Shown here in pieces: positions 17,318-25,854 of a DNA stretch of 64,000 nucleotides. Numbering within the stretch: position 1 is the first letter of the stretch; each line of letters opens with the position of its first letter. The stretch is taken from assembly GCA_902619745.1 (NCBI GenBank), contig CACNFL010000001.1, forward strand, positions 1 to 64,000, in the 5' to 3' direction. Position numbers and translations under genes: made by a program. This DNA comes from an uncultured Pelagibacteraceae bacterium. GTDB taxonomy: Bacteria; Pseudomonadota; Alphaproteobacteria; Pelagibacterales; Pelagibacteraceae. The notes below the pieces were generated by a model. The model was given only the letters and a program-made list of their open reading frames with translations. It was not told where the DNA came from and made no database searches.

Positions 17318-18267
17318 CTTCTTACCGGAGTTTCAGTTGCAATATATTGATCTCTAACTCGCTCTCTCATATAAATATATATTCCAGCTGCTATGATGCA
17401 CGCAACTCCAATGAAGGTTCTAGTCGAAGGTATTTCGTTAAATAGAAAATAACCAGGGATCATCGACATTATAATTAAAGAATATTCGAACAATGAAACA
17501 ACCGATGGTGAAGCAACTATATACGCTGAAAAAATACATACAAAAGCAATTGATGCAGCAAAACCAAAAAATAAAATAAACTTCCAAGTATAATCAAAGT
17601 TTGAAAACCATTCTCTAAATATAAATTGAGTAGTGGGGTCAAAATTAGGATTATTAAGTTGACCATTGCCCATAAAAACATAGATAATACCACATAGTAT
17701 TAGCGCTATAAGGTAGAAATAAAAAAGTTGAGTATTAACGTCATCTTTATCAGACGTATATTTTGTTATTGTCATTGAAGCTGCATAAAAAAATGCGCAC
17801 AAAACTGGTAGTAGATTTTTATATTCAAAATCATCAAAGTTTGGATTTAAAACAATAAACACACCAATAAAACCAAACACAATTGCAGACCATCTTCTTA
17901 TACCAATAAATTCTTTCAAAAAAAATTTTGCAAAAATTGATACAAAAAATGGACATGAAAAAAACAAAGCATTTGCTGTAGCTAATGGCATATAGGTTAA
18001 AGAAATAAAGAACGCAGAAAAGGCTAAAAAGTGAAGAATTACTCTAACAAATGTTAAAAGGGGATAATAAGTTTTTAAAGAAACTTTTTGACCTCTAAAT
18101 TTTATGTAACCAAAAAGTAAAATAGCAGCAACAAAATATCTTCCAAAGAAAATTTCATAAAGTGCTGCTTTTTCAAAAATAAATTTGATTAAAGAGTCTT
18201 GCATTGCAAACAAAGTCATTGCTGCAATAATTAGAAGAATTCCCTTTGAGTTGTTATCAGTGCTCAT
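17314..18267 (-). CDS. EamA-family (DMT superfamily) transporter
   Basis: A 317-residue membrane protein with ten predicted spans in two repeats of five, the normal architecture for EamA/RhaT-type drug/metabolite transporters. The segment VLIPNF-like (FIGVFIVLNPNF) ending the first repeat is typical. Direction and substrate cannot be inferred. It overlaps the 2OG oxygenase by four bases and lies about 40 bases downstream of the thioesterase on the same strand. Confidence 0.87.
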   Translation of the reverse strand: MSTDNNSKGILLIIAAMTLFAMQDSLIKFIFEKAALYEIFFGRYFVAAILLFGYIKFRGQKVSLKTYYPLLTFVRVILHFLAFSAFFISLTYMPLATANALFFSCPFFVSIFAKFFLKEFIGIRRWSAIVFGFIGVFIVLNPNFDDFEYKNLLPVLCAFFYAASMTITKYTSDKDDVNTQLFYFYLIALILCGIIYVFMGNGQLNNPNFDPTTQFIFREWFSNFDYTWKFILFFGFAASIAFVCIFSAYIVASPSVVSLFEYSLIIMSMIPGYFLFNEIPSTRTFIGVACIIAAGIYIYMRERVRDQYIATETPVRR

Positions 18268-18307
18268 TATGCACCTATATCAAAAAAAAAATCTCTCGAA
18301 TATTTAA

Positions 18308-18769
18308 TTATTTCTTCAATTTTGAGGTGAACATAAGACCTTCGTTAGAAAATTTTGACTTATTTTGTTCAATAAAGTCTCTCATTAATTTTATTTTTTC
18401 CTCCTCAAATTCTGTGACTTTCCTTTTGCTTAAATCTATATAAAGCGATATCCATTCCATTGAGGCTGAAAGGTTGTTAGTTTTTTGAGAAATCATTTCC
18501 ATTTTTAAATGAAGTCTTTTTTTGTCATGGTCGAAATAGGTTAGATTAACATTTACTTTTTCACCTTCTTTAACTTCATTTAAGTATTTAGTGTTTGTTT
18601 CAACAACCATAGTACTTCTATTAAGATCTTTTGCTGCAGTTCCTCCCATTTTAAATTTTTCAAGCGCAACTTCCCATGCTTGATCGAAAACAAGAACATA
18701 ATAAGCCATGTTCATGTGATTGTTGTAATCAACCCATTCCTGTTTTACTTCGAAAGTTTTTAATAACAC
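18308..18769 (-). CDS. Hotdog-fold acyl-CoA thioesterase (possible betainyl-CoA thioesterase)
   Basis: A 153-residue 4HBT-type thioesterase. The motif VDYNNHMNMAYYVLVFDQAWE carries the catalytic aspartate-tyrosine-asparagine-histidine pattern of the family. The start is GTG at 18769, one base after the stop of the ATPase gene. From family knowledge, thioesterases of this type are found beside or fused to carnitine dehydrogenases, where they release glycine betaine from betainyl-CoA. The neighbouring betaine-type ATPase and nearby gamma-butyrobetaine-hydroxylase-like gene fit that role, but no carnitine dehydrogenase is visible, so this is a hypothesis. Confidence 0.78.
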   Translation of the reverse strand: MLLKTFEVKQEWVDYNNHMNMAYYVLVFDQAWEVALEKFKMGGTAAKDLNRSTMVVETNTKYLNEVKEGEKVNVNLTYFDHDKKRLHLKMEMISQKTNNLSASMEWISLYIDLSKRKVTEFEEEKIKLMRDFIEQNKSKFSNEGLMFTSKLKK

Positions 18770-18770
18770 T

Positions 18771-19796
18771 TTATGATCTTGTTAATGAAGACTGTAATTC
18801 TTGATTTGAAATGTATCCCTTTACATTTCCACTTTTATCAACCACTTCACAATTTGAATCTGAGCAAACAATTTTTGGTAAAAAATCTTCAATAAACTCA
18901 TCTTCATTTACTTTTATTAAGTTTGATTTATCTATATCATTAGCTTGATTAGCGGTTTTCATAATAATTTTTGCCTTGATAACTTTTGCTCTATTTACAT
19001 CTTTTACAAAAGCTTTTACATAATCATCAGCAGGGTTCATAATAATTTCCTCGGGAGTTCCTACTTGGACTAATTTTCCAGAGTTTAATATTCCGATATG
19101 ATCACCCAATCTTAATGATTCATCCAAATCATGTGTAATAAATACAATTGTTTTTTTTAATTCTGCTTGAAGATCAATTAATTGTTTTTGCATATCACTT
19201 CTAATCAGAGGATCTAGAGCACTGAAAGCTTCATCCATTAACATAATATCTGTATCAGTAGCTAACGCTCTTGCTAAACCAACACGTTGCTGCATTCCTC
19301 CTGATAATTGAGCAGGGTATTGATTTTCAAAACCAGTAAGACCAACTGCATCGATTTTTTCCATTGAGATTTTATTTCTCTCATCTTCACTTTTACCTTG
19401 CATTTCTAATCCGTAACCAACATTTTGAATCACTGTTTTATGTGGGAATAAACCAAATCTTTGAAATACCATGCTCATTTTATGTCTTCTAAATTCAATA
19501 AGCTTATCTTTATCAAGTGACATTACATTCGTGCCCTCAACTAAAATTTCGCCATCAGTTGGATCGATTAGTCTATTTAGATGTCTTATTAGTGTTGATT
19601 TCCCTGATCCTGATAAACCCATACAAACAAAGGTTTCTCCTTCTTCAATTTTAAGCGAAACATTATCTAATCCAACGGTATGACCTGTTTGCTCTAAAAT
19701 TTCATCTTTTGTTGCACCTTCTTTTACCATTGGCAGTACAGAAGATGGGTTGTTTCCAAAAATTTTGTATACGTTGTTAATCTCAATTTTTGACAT
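18771..19796 (-). CDS. proV: ProV-type glycine betaine/quaternary amine ABC transporter ATPase
   Basis: A 341-residue ABC ATPase of the ProV/OpuAA family. Walker A is GLSGSGKS, signature LSGGMQQR, Walker B LMDEAFSALDP. The N-terminal extension before the ATPase core (EGATKDEILEQTGHTVG) is the ProV hallmark, and the C-terminal region ends in a single CBS-like stretch. No ProW permease or ProX binding protein adjoins it, which is unusual; a second ProV-type gene begins at 63706 beside a ProX-like gene. It may serve a permease elsewhere in the genome. The region upstream is shared with the divergent gene at 19922. Confidence 0.88.
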   Translation of the reverse strand: MSKIEINNVYKIFGNNPSSVLPMVKEGATKDEILEQTGHTVGLDNVSLKIEEGETFVCMGLSGSGKSTLIRHLNRLIDPTDGEILVEGTNVMSLDKDKLIEFRRHKMSMVFQRFGLFPHKTVIQNVGYGLEMQGKSEDERNKISMEKIDAVGLTGFENQYPAQLSGGMQQRVGLARALATDTDIMLMDEAFSALDPLIRSDMQKQLIDLQAELKKTIVFITHDLDESLRLGDHIGILNSGKLVQVGTPEEIIMNPADDYVKAFVKDVNRAKVIKAKIIMKTANQANDIDKSNLIKVNEDEFIEDFLPKIVCSDSNCEVVDKSGNVKGYISNQELQSSLTRS

Positions 19797-19921
19797 GATG
19801 CAATGTTCTAACAGTTACAATCATCATATGTAAAACAAATATTATACAACTTATAATTGTTTTAAGAAATAACGGTTGTATTTATTTGCTTTTACTTATT
19901 TTTTAAATAAAAATTTTATAT

Positions 19922-20653
19922 ATGGAGCAAACAGATAAAGATGTGCGACTAGAGTTGTCTGCTCTCTATAGAATTTTACATATGTACGGTATGACAGACC
20001 TTGCTAACCAATGTGCGGGCGCAAGATCTGCTGAAGATAAGAATTGTTCTTTCGTTCATCCATATGGAATGTTTTATGAAGAAATTACCGCTTCATCTTT
20101 AGTTAAAATTGATGAAAACGGAAAAAAATTAGACTCAGATGGACCTTGGTTAAACGACGGATGCATTAATCTTGCTCAATGGATTTTTAATAAAAGAAAT
20201 GATGTAAACTTTTATGTTCACGGACATGCTAACGATGTGATGGCAGTTGGTGGCACTAAAGAGGGTTTAATGTATCTTTCACAGGCTGCAGTTTACTTAA
20301 ATCATCTTGTTGGATACATTGATTATGAATTTGTTGAAGACAAGGACTTCGGAACTAAATTTGAAAACCTAATTAGCAAACACGACATTTTGATTACTAG
20401 AAATCATGGATATTACACAGTAGGAAAAACTGCAGCAGAAGCATTTTTCAGAGCTTATTATCTGGAGCAAGCATGTTCAGTTCAGGTAAAAAATCTTGCT
20501 ATGGGTTTAAATAAACATGAAATAGATAAACAAAAAGCTGCATATTTCTGGGAAAATATGAGTGACTCTGATGATTATAATTATGATGGAAAAACAGAGT
20601 GGGCTGCTTTATTAAGAAAACTAGAGAGAGAACATTCAAATTATAAAAATTAA
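19922..20653 (+). CDS. Class II aldolase/adducin-family protein
   Basis: A 243-residue protein of the class II aldolase/adducin fold. The zinc-binding pair is visible in FYVHGHAND and a third histidine in ITRNHGYYTVG. Family members cleave or epimerise sugar phosphates or act on other small carbonyl compounds. The stop overlaps the ATG of the next gene (TAATG), so it is coupled to the gamma-butyrobetaine-hydroxylase-like enzyme. A pairing of these two families suggests hydroxylation followed by a retro-aldol cleavage, as in the trimethyllysine route, where hydroxytrimethyllysine is split to glycine and trimethylaminobutyraldehyde. That pathway link is inference; known enzymes for that step are PLP-dependent. 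Confidence 0.8.
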   Translation: MEQTDKDVRLELSALYRILHMYGMTDLANQCAGARSAEDKNCSFVHPYGMFYEEITASSLVKIDENGKKLDSDGPWLNDGCINLAQWIFNKRNDVNFYVHGHANDVMAVGGTKEGLMYLSQAAVYLNHLVGYIDYEFVEDKDFGTKFENLISKHDILITRNHGYYTVGKTAAEAFFRAYYLEQACSVQVKNLAMGLNKHEIDKQKAAYFWENMSDSDDYNYDGKTEWAALLRKLEREHSNYKN

Positions 20654-21804
20654 TGGAACAAAATTTTACAATTAAAAATATAACTAAAAATTCTACAAAT
20701 TTAGAAGTTGACTGGAGCGATGGAAAAAAAAGTAAATTTAATTATTTATGGCTAAGAGACAATTGTCCAACTGCACACGATAAAGACTCACGTCATAGAA
20801 TGTTTAATATTTTAAAAGTATCAAACAATATTAATCCAAAAAAATTTGCAGTAAATAATGAAGGCAAGCTTGAAATTGAATGGAGTGAAGGAGACCACGT
20901 AAGTTATTATGATCAAAGTTGGTTAAGAGAAAACTGCTATACAATAAAAAATAATTTAGAATATAAATCGCCATATCAACTTTGGGACAATTCTTTACAA
21001 AATGACCTGAATTCAATTGAGATTGAACATGATGAAATTATGAGTTCAGATGAAGGGCTTGTCAGATGGTTAGAACTTTTACATCATACTGGAATTGCTA
21101 TAGTAAAAAATGCTCCAACTGAAAATAATTCTGGCTTTAAAATTTTAAACAGAATTAGCCATACCAGAGAAACTTTTTTTAAAACACCATTTGAAGTAAT
21201 TAATATTCCTAAACCAAATAATTCTGCATACACAGCGCATGCTTTAAGAAATCACATGGATTTACCATGGTTTGAAACACCACCTGGATATCAATTTCTT
21301 CATTGTTTAGTAAATTCTGCAACTGGAGGAGACTCATCCGCCGTAGATGGCTTTGCAGTAGCGGATTATTTGAGAAAAAATGAGAAAGAAATATTTGATA
21401 CGCTAGTAAACGTTCATTTAAAATTTAGAGACATGGATTATACACAAGTGTCTGTTAGAAGTTATTACGCACCCGCGATATCTCTAACAAAAGATAATGA
21501 TTACCATGATATTCGGTTTAGTGTAGCAACTATGGATGCTTTAGATTGTCATCCTGATTTGATGGATAAAGTTTACAAAGCTCATCACCGATTTGGAAAT
21601 TTACTTCATGACGATCAATTCCAGATTAAATTTAGATTAGGACCAGGTGATATTTTTTCTTTTAACAATAGACGATTATTACACGGTAGAACTGAATATG
21701 ATCCAAACTCAGGACATAGACATTTACAAGGTTATTACATGGATCGAGATGAAATTATTGGAAGACTAAGATATTTAAAAAATTCGGTTAACTCCAACCA
21801 GTAA
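20653..21804 (+). CDS. Gamma-butyrobetaine/trimethyllysine hydroxylase-like 2OG dioxygenase
   Basis: A 383-residue protein with the two-domain layout of gamma-butyrobetaine dioxygenase: an N-terminal DUF971-like domain (two WxDG...WLRDNC / WSEGDHVSYY copies, residues 1-100) and a TauD-like catalytic domain. Iron ligands are H201, D203 (NHMDLPWF) and H344 (LLHGRTEYD). The N-terminal zinc site seems reduced: C38 and H82 are present, but the two further cysteines of the human enzyme are replaced. Expected activity is hydroxylation of a trimethylammonium compound, for example gamma-butyrobetaine to carnitine. The gene end overlaps the convergent aldehyde dehydrogenase by 17 bases. Confidence 0.82.
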   Translation: MEQNFTIKNITKNSTNLEVDWSDGKKSKFNYLWLRDNCPTAHDKDSRHRMFNILKVSNNINPKKFAVNNEGKLEIEWSEGDHVSYYDQSWLRENCYTIKNNLEYKSPYQLWDNSLQNDLNSIEIEHDEIMSSDEGLVRWLELLHHTGIAIVKNAPTENNSGFKILNRISHTRETFFKTPFEVINIPKPNNSAYTAHALRNHMDLPWFETPPGYQFLHCLVNSATGGDSSAVDGFAVADYLRKNEKEIFDTLVNVHLKFRDMDYTQVSVRSYYAPAISLTKDNDYHDIRFSVATMDALDCHPDLMDKVYKAHHRFGNLLHDDQFQIKFRLGPGDIFSFNNRRLLHGRTEYDPNSGHRHLQGYYMDRDEIIGRLRYLKNSVNSNQ

Positions 21805-23218
21805 CATTCTTTACTTCAAGATATTCCTCAAGGCCCCAAACACCTCCTTCTCTCCCATTACCTGATTGTCTGTAACCACCAAATGGAGTTCCGGCATCTG
21901 CTCCATTTCCATTAATGTAAACACATCCGGATCTTAATTTTTTAGCAACACGATGTGCTTTTTCTCTATCTTCAGTTTGCAAATAATTTCCAAGACCATA
22001 AGAAGTATCGTTTACAATATTGACCGCCTCATCTTCAGTTTCAAAGGGAATTATAGATAACACAGGTCCAAAAATTTCTTCTTTAGCAATTCTCATTTCA
22101 TTAGTTACATCTGTAAATATAGTTGGTTTGATAAAGTATCCTTTGTTCAAACCGTTTGGTAGCTCGGGCCCACCTGCTGCAAGAGTTGCACCTTCAGAAA
22201 TTCCACTTTCAATAAGATTTATAATTTTATTATATTGAACTTTAGAGATGACTGGTCCTATATGATCCCCTTTTTTTGAAGCTTGATCTACTTTAATTTT
22301 ATTTGCTTCATCTACGGCTTCTTTAACAGCTCTTTCATAAATTGATTTCTCAACAAGCATTCTTGTTGGTGCATCACAAGATTGACCAGAATTACTCATT
22401 ACATTTCTAATGCCATCTCTTACTGCATCTTTATAACTATCAGCAAAAACAATGTTTCCACCTTTACCACCTAATTCAAGACAAACTCTTTTAATTGTTT
22501 CTGCAGCGTTTTTTGAAATTAATCTTCCTGCTCGTGTTGAACCTGTGAAAGAAACCATATCAATATCAGGGTGGCTTGAAATGTGGGTTCCTACTCCTGC
22601 ACCGTCTCCATTTACTAAATTAAATACACCTTTTGGAAAACCTGCTTCATCAATCATTTCTGCAAATAGCATTCCAGAAATAGGAGCAATTTCTGATGGT
22701 TTTAAAATCATTGTACATCCAGTTGCGAATGCTGGAACAACCTTCAAAGCAATTTGATTAATTGGCCAATTCCACGGTGTGATTAATCCACAAACTCCAA
22801 TTGGCTCATAATAGATATGATTATTTGATTTATTATCAAAGTGTTCATCAAATTTAAAATTTTTTAATCTTAAAATAAAATCATCTAAATGATCTTTCCC
22901 TGAAGCTGTTTGAACATCTGTTGCCCAATCCATTGGTGCACCCATTTCTAGAGAAATAGCCTCAGCCATTTCATTAAATCTTTTTTTATAAACTGATGAC
23001 AATTTTTCAAGTAAACTGAGCCTTTCTTCCTTGCTTGTTTCTTTCCAAGTCTCAAAGGCATCTTTTGCTGATTTAACAGCTAAATCTGTGTCTTCTTTTG
23101 AACCTAAAGAAATAATAGCAAAAGGGTCCTCATTGCATGGATTGATGACTTCAAAATCATTTTTTTTTACTGGATCAACCCATTGACCATTAATATAAAA
23201 TTTTCTTTTATCTAACAT
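21788..23218 (-). CDS. Aldehyde dehydrogenase (paralog of the one at 36252)
   Basis: A 476-residue aldehyde dehydrogenase with the catalytic asparagine (TPWNWPIN), glutamate (LELGGKGG) and cysteine (NSGQSCDAPT). Sequence and length closely resemble the enzyme at 36252 (shared LEKLxxxYKKR, APTRMLVEKS and GPVIS..QYNKI). It may oxidise an amino- or trimethylamino-aldehyde: trimethylaminobutyraldehyde would connect it to the adjacent gamma-butyrobetaine-hydroxylase-like gene, but this is inference. It is read from the opposite strand and overlaps that gene's end. Confidence 0.88.
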   Translation of the reverse strand: MLDKRKFYINGQWVDPVKKNDFEVINPCNEDPFAIISLGSKEDTDLAVKSAKDAFETWKETSKEERLSLLEKLSSVYKKRFNEMAEAISLEMGAPMDWATDVQTASGKDHLDDFILRLKNFKFDEHFDNKSNNHIYYEPIGVCGLITPWNWPINQIALKVVPAFATGCTMILKPSEIAPISGMLFAEMIDEAGFPKGVFNLVNGDGAGVGTHISSHPDIDMVSFTGSTRAGRLISKNAAETIKRVCLELGGKGGNIVFADSYKDAVRDGIRNVMSNSGQSCDAPTRMLVEKSIYERAVKEAVDEANKIKVDQASKKGDHIGPVISKVQYNKIINLIESGISEGATLAAGGPELPNGLNKGYFIKPTIFTDVTNEMRIAKEEIFGPVLSIIPFETEDEAVNIVNDTSYGLGNYLQTEDREKAHRVAKKLRSGCVYINGNGADAGTPFGGYRQSGNGREGGVWGLEEYLEVKNVTGWS

Positions 23219-23238
23219 TTTCTATCTTAACACATTAA

Positions 23239-24180
23239 TTAAATTTCATATCCTTTTTCCTCAGGTTCATTATCAACCAACTCATCAGGAAAACCATTGG
23301 CTCTAAAATTAATATTATTTAAATCCTCCATCCTTTTCACAATCATTGATGACCAAGCTCTGGAACCATATTTTTTTTGACCATCTTTAAAAATTTCAAC
23401 TATTTGTGGAGAAATTTCTAGAGGAACATTTAGTTTTTTTGCAAGATTATCAAATAGACTTGTGTCTTTTAAAACCAAATCCATTGTAAAATTTATATTA
23501 TAAGATCCATTTAATATAACCTGACTTTCGGTTTCATGCACAAATGAATTACCAGAGGAAATAGCAATTCCTTTATAAGTTTTTGCTAAATCTAAATTAG
23601 ATTTTTTTGCTACAGTCCAAGCCTCACCTAATGCAACTAAATGTGCAGATGCTAGATAATTTGTAATTACTTTTAATACACTTGCTGTACCAAGCTCACC
23701 AGTGTGCAATATTTTTCTCCCCATAACAGTTAATGCAGGTAAAATTTTTTCAAATGCTTTTCTTTCTCCACCAACGAATATAGCAATATTACCTGTTGCT
23801 GCTCTATGACACCCGCCACTCACAGGTCCATCCAAAGGGATAGCTTTTTTTTCTATTACTTTTTTCCCAAGTCTTTTTACTTCATTTTCGTCTGTGGTAC
23901 TCATTTCTAACCAGATTTTATTCTCTGAGAGACCATTTATAATTCCATCGTCAGCCTCCATTACTTCAGCGGATACTTCAGGAGAAGGAAGAGAGGTAAT
24001 GATTAAATCGGATTGTTCAGCTAATTGTTTTGGAGACTTTGCAACTTTAGCACCTAAGTCTTTCAAAGAATTTGTTAAAGTTTCATCTAAATCTCTTACT
24101 GTAAGATCAAAGTTATTTCTTAATAAACTTCCTGCAAGTTTTCCTCCAACGTTACCTAAACCGATAAATCCAATTTTCAT
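23239..24180 (-). CDS. 3-hydroxyisobutyrate dehydrogenase-like NAD(P) oxidoreductase
   Basis: A 313-residue beta-hydroxyacid dehydrogenase. It has the N-terminal Rossmann motif GFIGLGNVGGKLA, the substrate motif DGPVSGGCHRAATG (usually DAPVSGG) and the catalytic-lysine helix, with lysine in VLKVITNYL. Family substrates include 3-hydroxyisobutyrate, tartronate semialdehyde and 6-phosphogluconate-like acids. It lies directly upstream of the aldehyde dehydrogenase (20-base gap) and overlaps the EamA transporter by four bases, so the three form one minus-strand operon. Confidence 0.87.
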   Translation of the reverse strand: MKIGFIGLGNVGGKLAGSLLRNNFDLTVRDLDETLTNSLKDLGAKVAKSPKQLAEQSDLIITSLPSPEVSAEVMEADDGIINGLSENKIWLEMSTTDENEVKRLGKKVIEKKAIPLDGPVSGGCHRAATGNIAIFVGGERKAFEKILPALTVMGRKILHTGELGTASVLKVITNYLASAHLVALGEAWTVAKKSNLDLAKTYKGIAISSGNSFVHETESQVILNGSYNINFTMDLVLKDTSLFDNLAKKLNVPLEISPQIVEIFKDGQKKYGSRAWSSMIVKRMEDLNNINFRANGFPDELVDNEPEEKGYEI

Positions 24181-25049
24181 TTTATTTCCTCTTGTTTTTT
24201 GTTTTTTGTAAATACAATTAAAATCACACCAACTATGATTATTGCACCACCTATAAATAATTCTGGAGTTGGCTTTTCTCCTAAAAGAAAAATAGCAGCC
24301 AATAAACCTGTTGGCGGTATCCCCATAGTTACAATCGGTAGTACTTTATAAAGTGGGTTGTTTTTCAAAACATAATAGAAACAACCATAAGTAATTGGTT
24401 GCATGATGAAACCTATATAAATTGCAATAATCCAATGATCAAATTTTGCATTTGTTAGATAATTAATTGTGTTTCCATCAATTATTGCAGATAGCATCAC
24501 TAATATTGGTCCAGAGAATAATGCTAACCAAGCAACTAACGCTAAAGGATTTATTTCTTTACTTAAAGGTTTAACCATAACTTGCCCAAGAGCCCATATA
24601 GCTGAACCTAAAATCGTAAGTCCAATTCCAATAAATTTTCCATCCAAGTTAGGAGATCCAGTTAAAATATAAACACCAACAAAAGCGATAGCTATACCAA
24701 TCAAAGCTCTAAGAGTTGGTTTTTCTTTAAGCATGAAGTAAGCAAAAATAACTCCAAATGGAACCTCTGTTTGAACCAAAAGAACTGCTGCAGATGCATC
24801 AATTAAATCTAAACCAGTATATGTAATACTATATTGCAATGTATTAGCGACTAATGATGCAGCAAAAATTCTTTTTAAATATCCTTTTGGAATTGGAAAC
24901 CACCAAATTAATAATGAAGCAGCAAATGTAAATCTGATACCCATTAAAAGAATAGGAGGAAAAGATTCAAATGCTGGTTTAGCTATTACAAAACCAAAGC
25001 CTAAAAAAATAGGCACCAAGCATGCTACGAAAGTGTCTTTTATATTCAT
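24177..25049 (-). CDS. EamA-family (DMT superfamily) transporter
   Basis: A 290-residue membrane protein with ten spans, arranged as two EamA repeats. The conserved stretch GFGFVIAKPAFESFPPILLMGIRF at the start and VGVYILTGSPN closing the first half are typical of the family. It is the first gene of the operon with the beta-hydroxyacid dehydrogenase and aldehyde dehydrogenase and may import or export their substrate. It diverges from the EutA-like gene across 58 bases. Confidence 0.86.
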   Translation of the reverse strand: MNIKDTFVACLVPIFLGFGFVIAKPAFESFPPILLMGIRFTFAASLLIWWFPIPKGYLKRIFAASLVANTLQYSITYTGLDLIDASAAVLLVQTEVPFGVIFAYFMLKEKPTLRALIGIAIAFVGVYILTGSPNLDGKFIGIGLTILGSAIWALGQVMVKPLSKEINPLALVAWLALFSGPILVMLSAIIDGNTINYLTNAKFDHWIIAIYIGFIMQPITYGCFYYVLKNNPLYKVLPIVTMGIPPTGLLAAIFLLGEKPTPELFIGGAIIIVGVILIVFTKNKKQEEIK

Positions 25050-25107
25050 ACCTATTTTTTATATTAATGATTATTAAAGAACTTCTGATATATTCACCTT
25101 TTAAAAT

Positions 25108-25854
25108 ATGAATTCAACAAAAATAGATCCTAAATATATTACCAAATCAAATCCAAGAATTGGACTTATTGCGCTTGCAAGCGATTTTATGATTGAAAGA
25201 GATTTTATAAACGTAATCAAAGACAGAGAAGTTGATTTTTTTGTAAATCGTATTGAATGCTACAACCCGCTAACAAAAGAAAATTTGATCAAAATGTCAA
25301 ACAAAGTAACTGAGGTAACAAAGGATATATTACCTGATCAGAATATCGATTGCGTTGTTTATGGCTGTACCTCTGGAACAATAGCTGCAGGTTATGAATC
25401 TATTGAGAAAAAAGTAAAAGCTGCAAAACCTATGGCAGAGGTGACAACTCCAAGTACCGCTGCAATTAAAGCTTTAAAGAAGTTAAATATAAGTAAGATA
25501 AGTCTATTTACACCTTATAGCAAAAAACTTAACGATGAAGTTTTGGAATATTTTAAAAACGAAGGGTTTGAAGTTACTTCAAATTCTTACTTTGATATAG
25601 AAGCTGATTACGATATCGGAAAAGTTGATCAGAATTATTTATTTAATGTTCTATCTGAAATAGATTTAAATGGGGCAGAGGCACTCTTTGTTTCTTGTAC
25701 TGCTTTACCAGTGTTGCCAATTATTGATAAATTAGAGAAAAAATTAAATACTACAGTTTTATCTAGCAATCAGGCTTTAATTTGGGATACGCTTGTTAAA
25801 ATAAACAAAAATAATTCTGTCGAAGGATTTGGTAAATTATTTAAAGAAAATTAA
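25108..25854 (+). CDS. EutA-like Asp/Glu racemase-family protein (ectoine utilisation?)
   Basis: A 248-residue protein of the Asp/Glu racemase, maleate isomerase and arylmalonate decarboxylase superfamily. Both catalytic cysteines are present (VYGCTSGT and VSCTALPV). Its closest match by memory is EutA of ectoine-degradation clusters. The following gene, overlapping by one base (TAATG), resembles the ectoine hydrolase DoeA/EutD, and that pairing is what suggests the ectoine link. A general maleate isomerase role is the main alternative. Confidence 0.72.
   Translation: MNSTKIDPKYITKSNPRIGLIALASDFMIERDFINVIKDREVDFFVNRIECYNPLTKENLIKMSNKVTEVTKDILPDQNIDCVVYGCTSGTIAAGYESIEKKVKAAKPMAEVTTPSTAAIKALKKLNISKISLFTPYSKKLNDEVLEYFKNEGFEVTSNSYFDIEADYDIGKVDQNYLFNVLSEIDLNGAEALFVSCTALPVLPIIDKLEKKLNTTVLSSNQALIWDTLVKINKNNSVEGFGKLFKEN

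Noticed and set aside
19844-19881. Inverted pair ATACAAC...GTTGTAT, spaced by 24 bases, in the divergent region between the ProV-like and aldolase-like genes.
   Set aside because: Arms are short and AT-rich with a long spacer, so it is likely chance; no second copy was noticed elsewhere. A real operator cannot be excluded.
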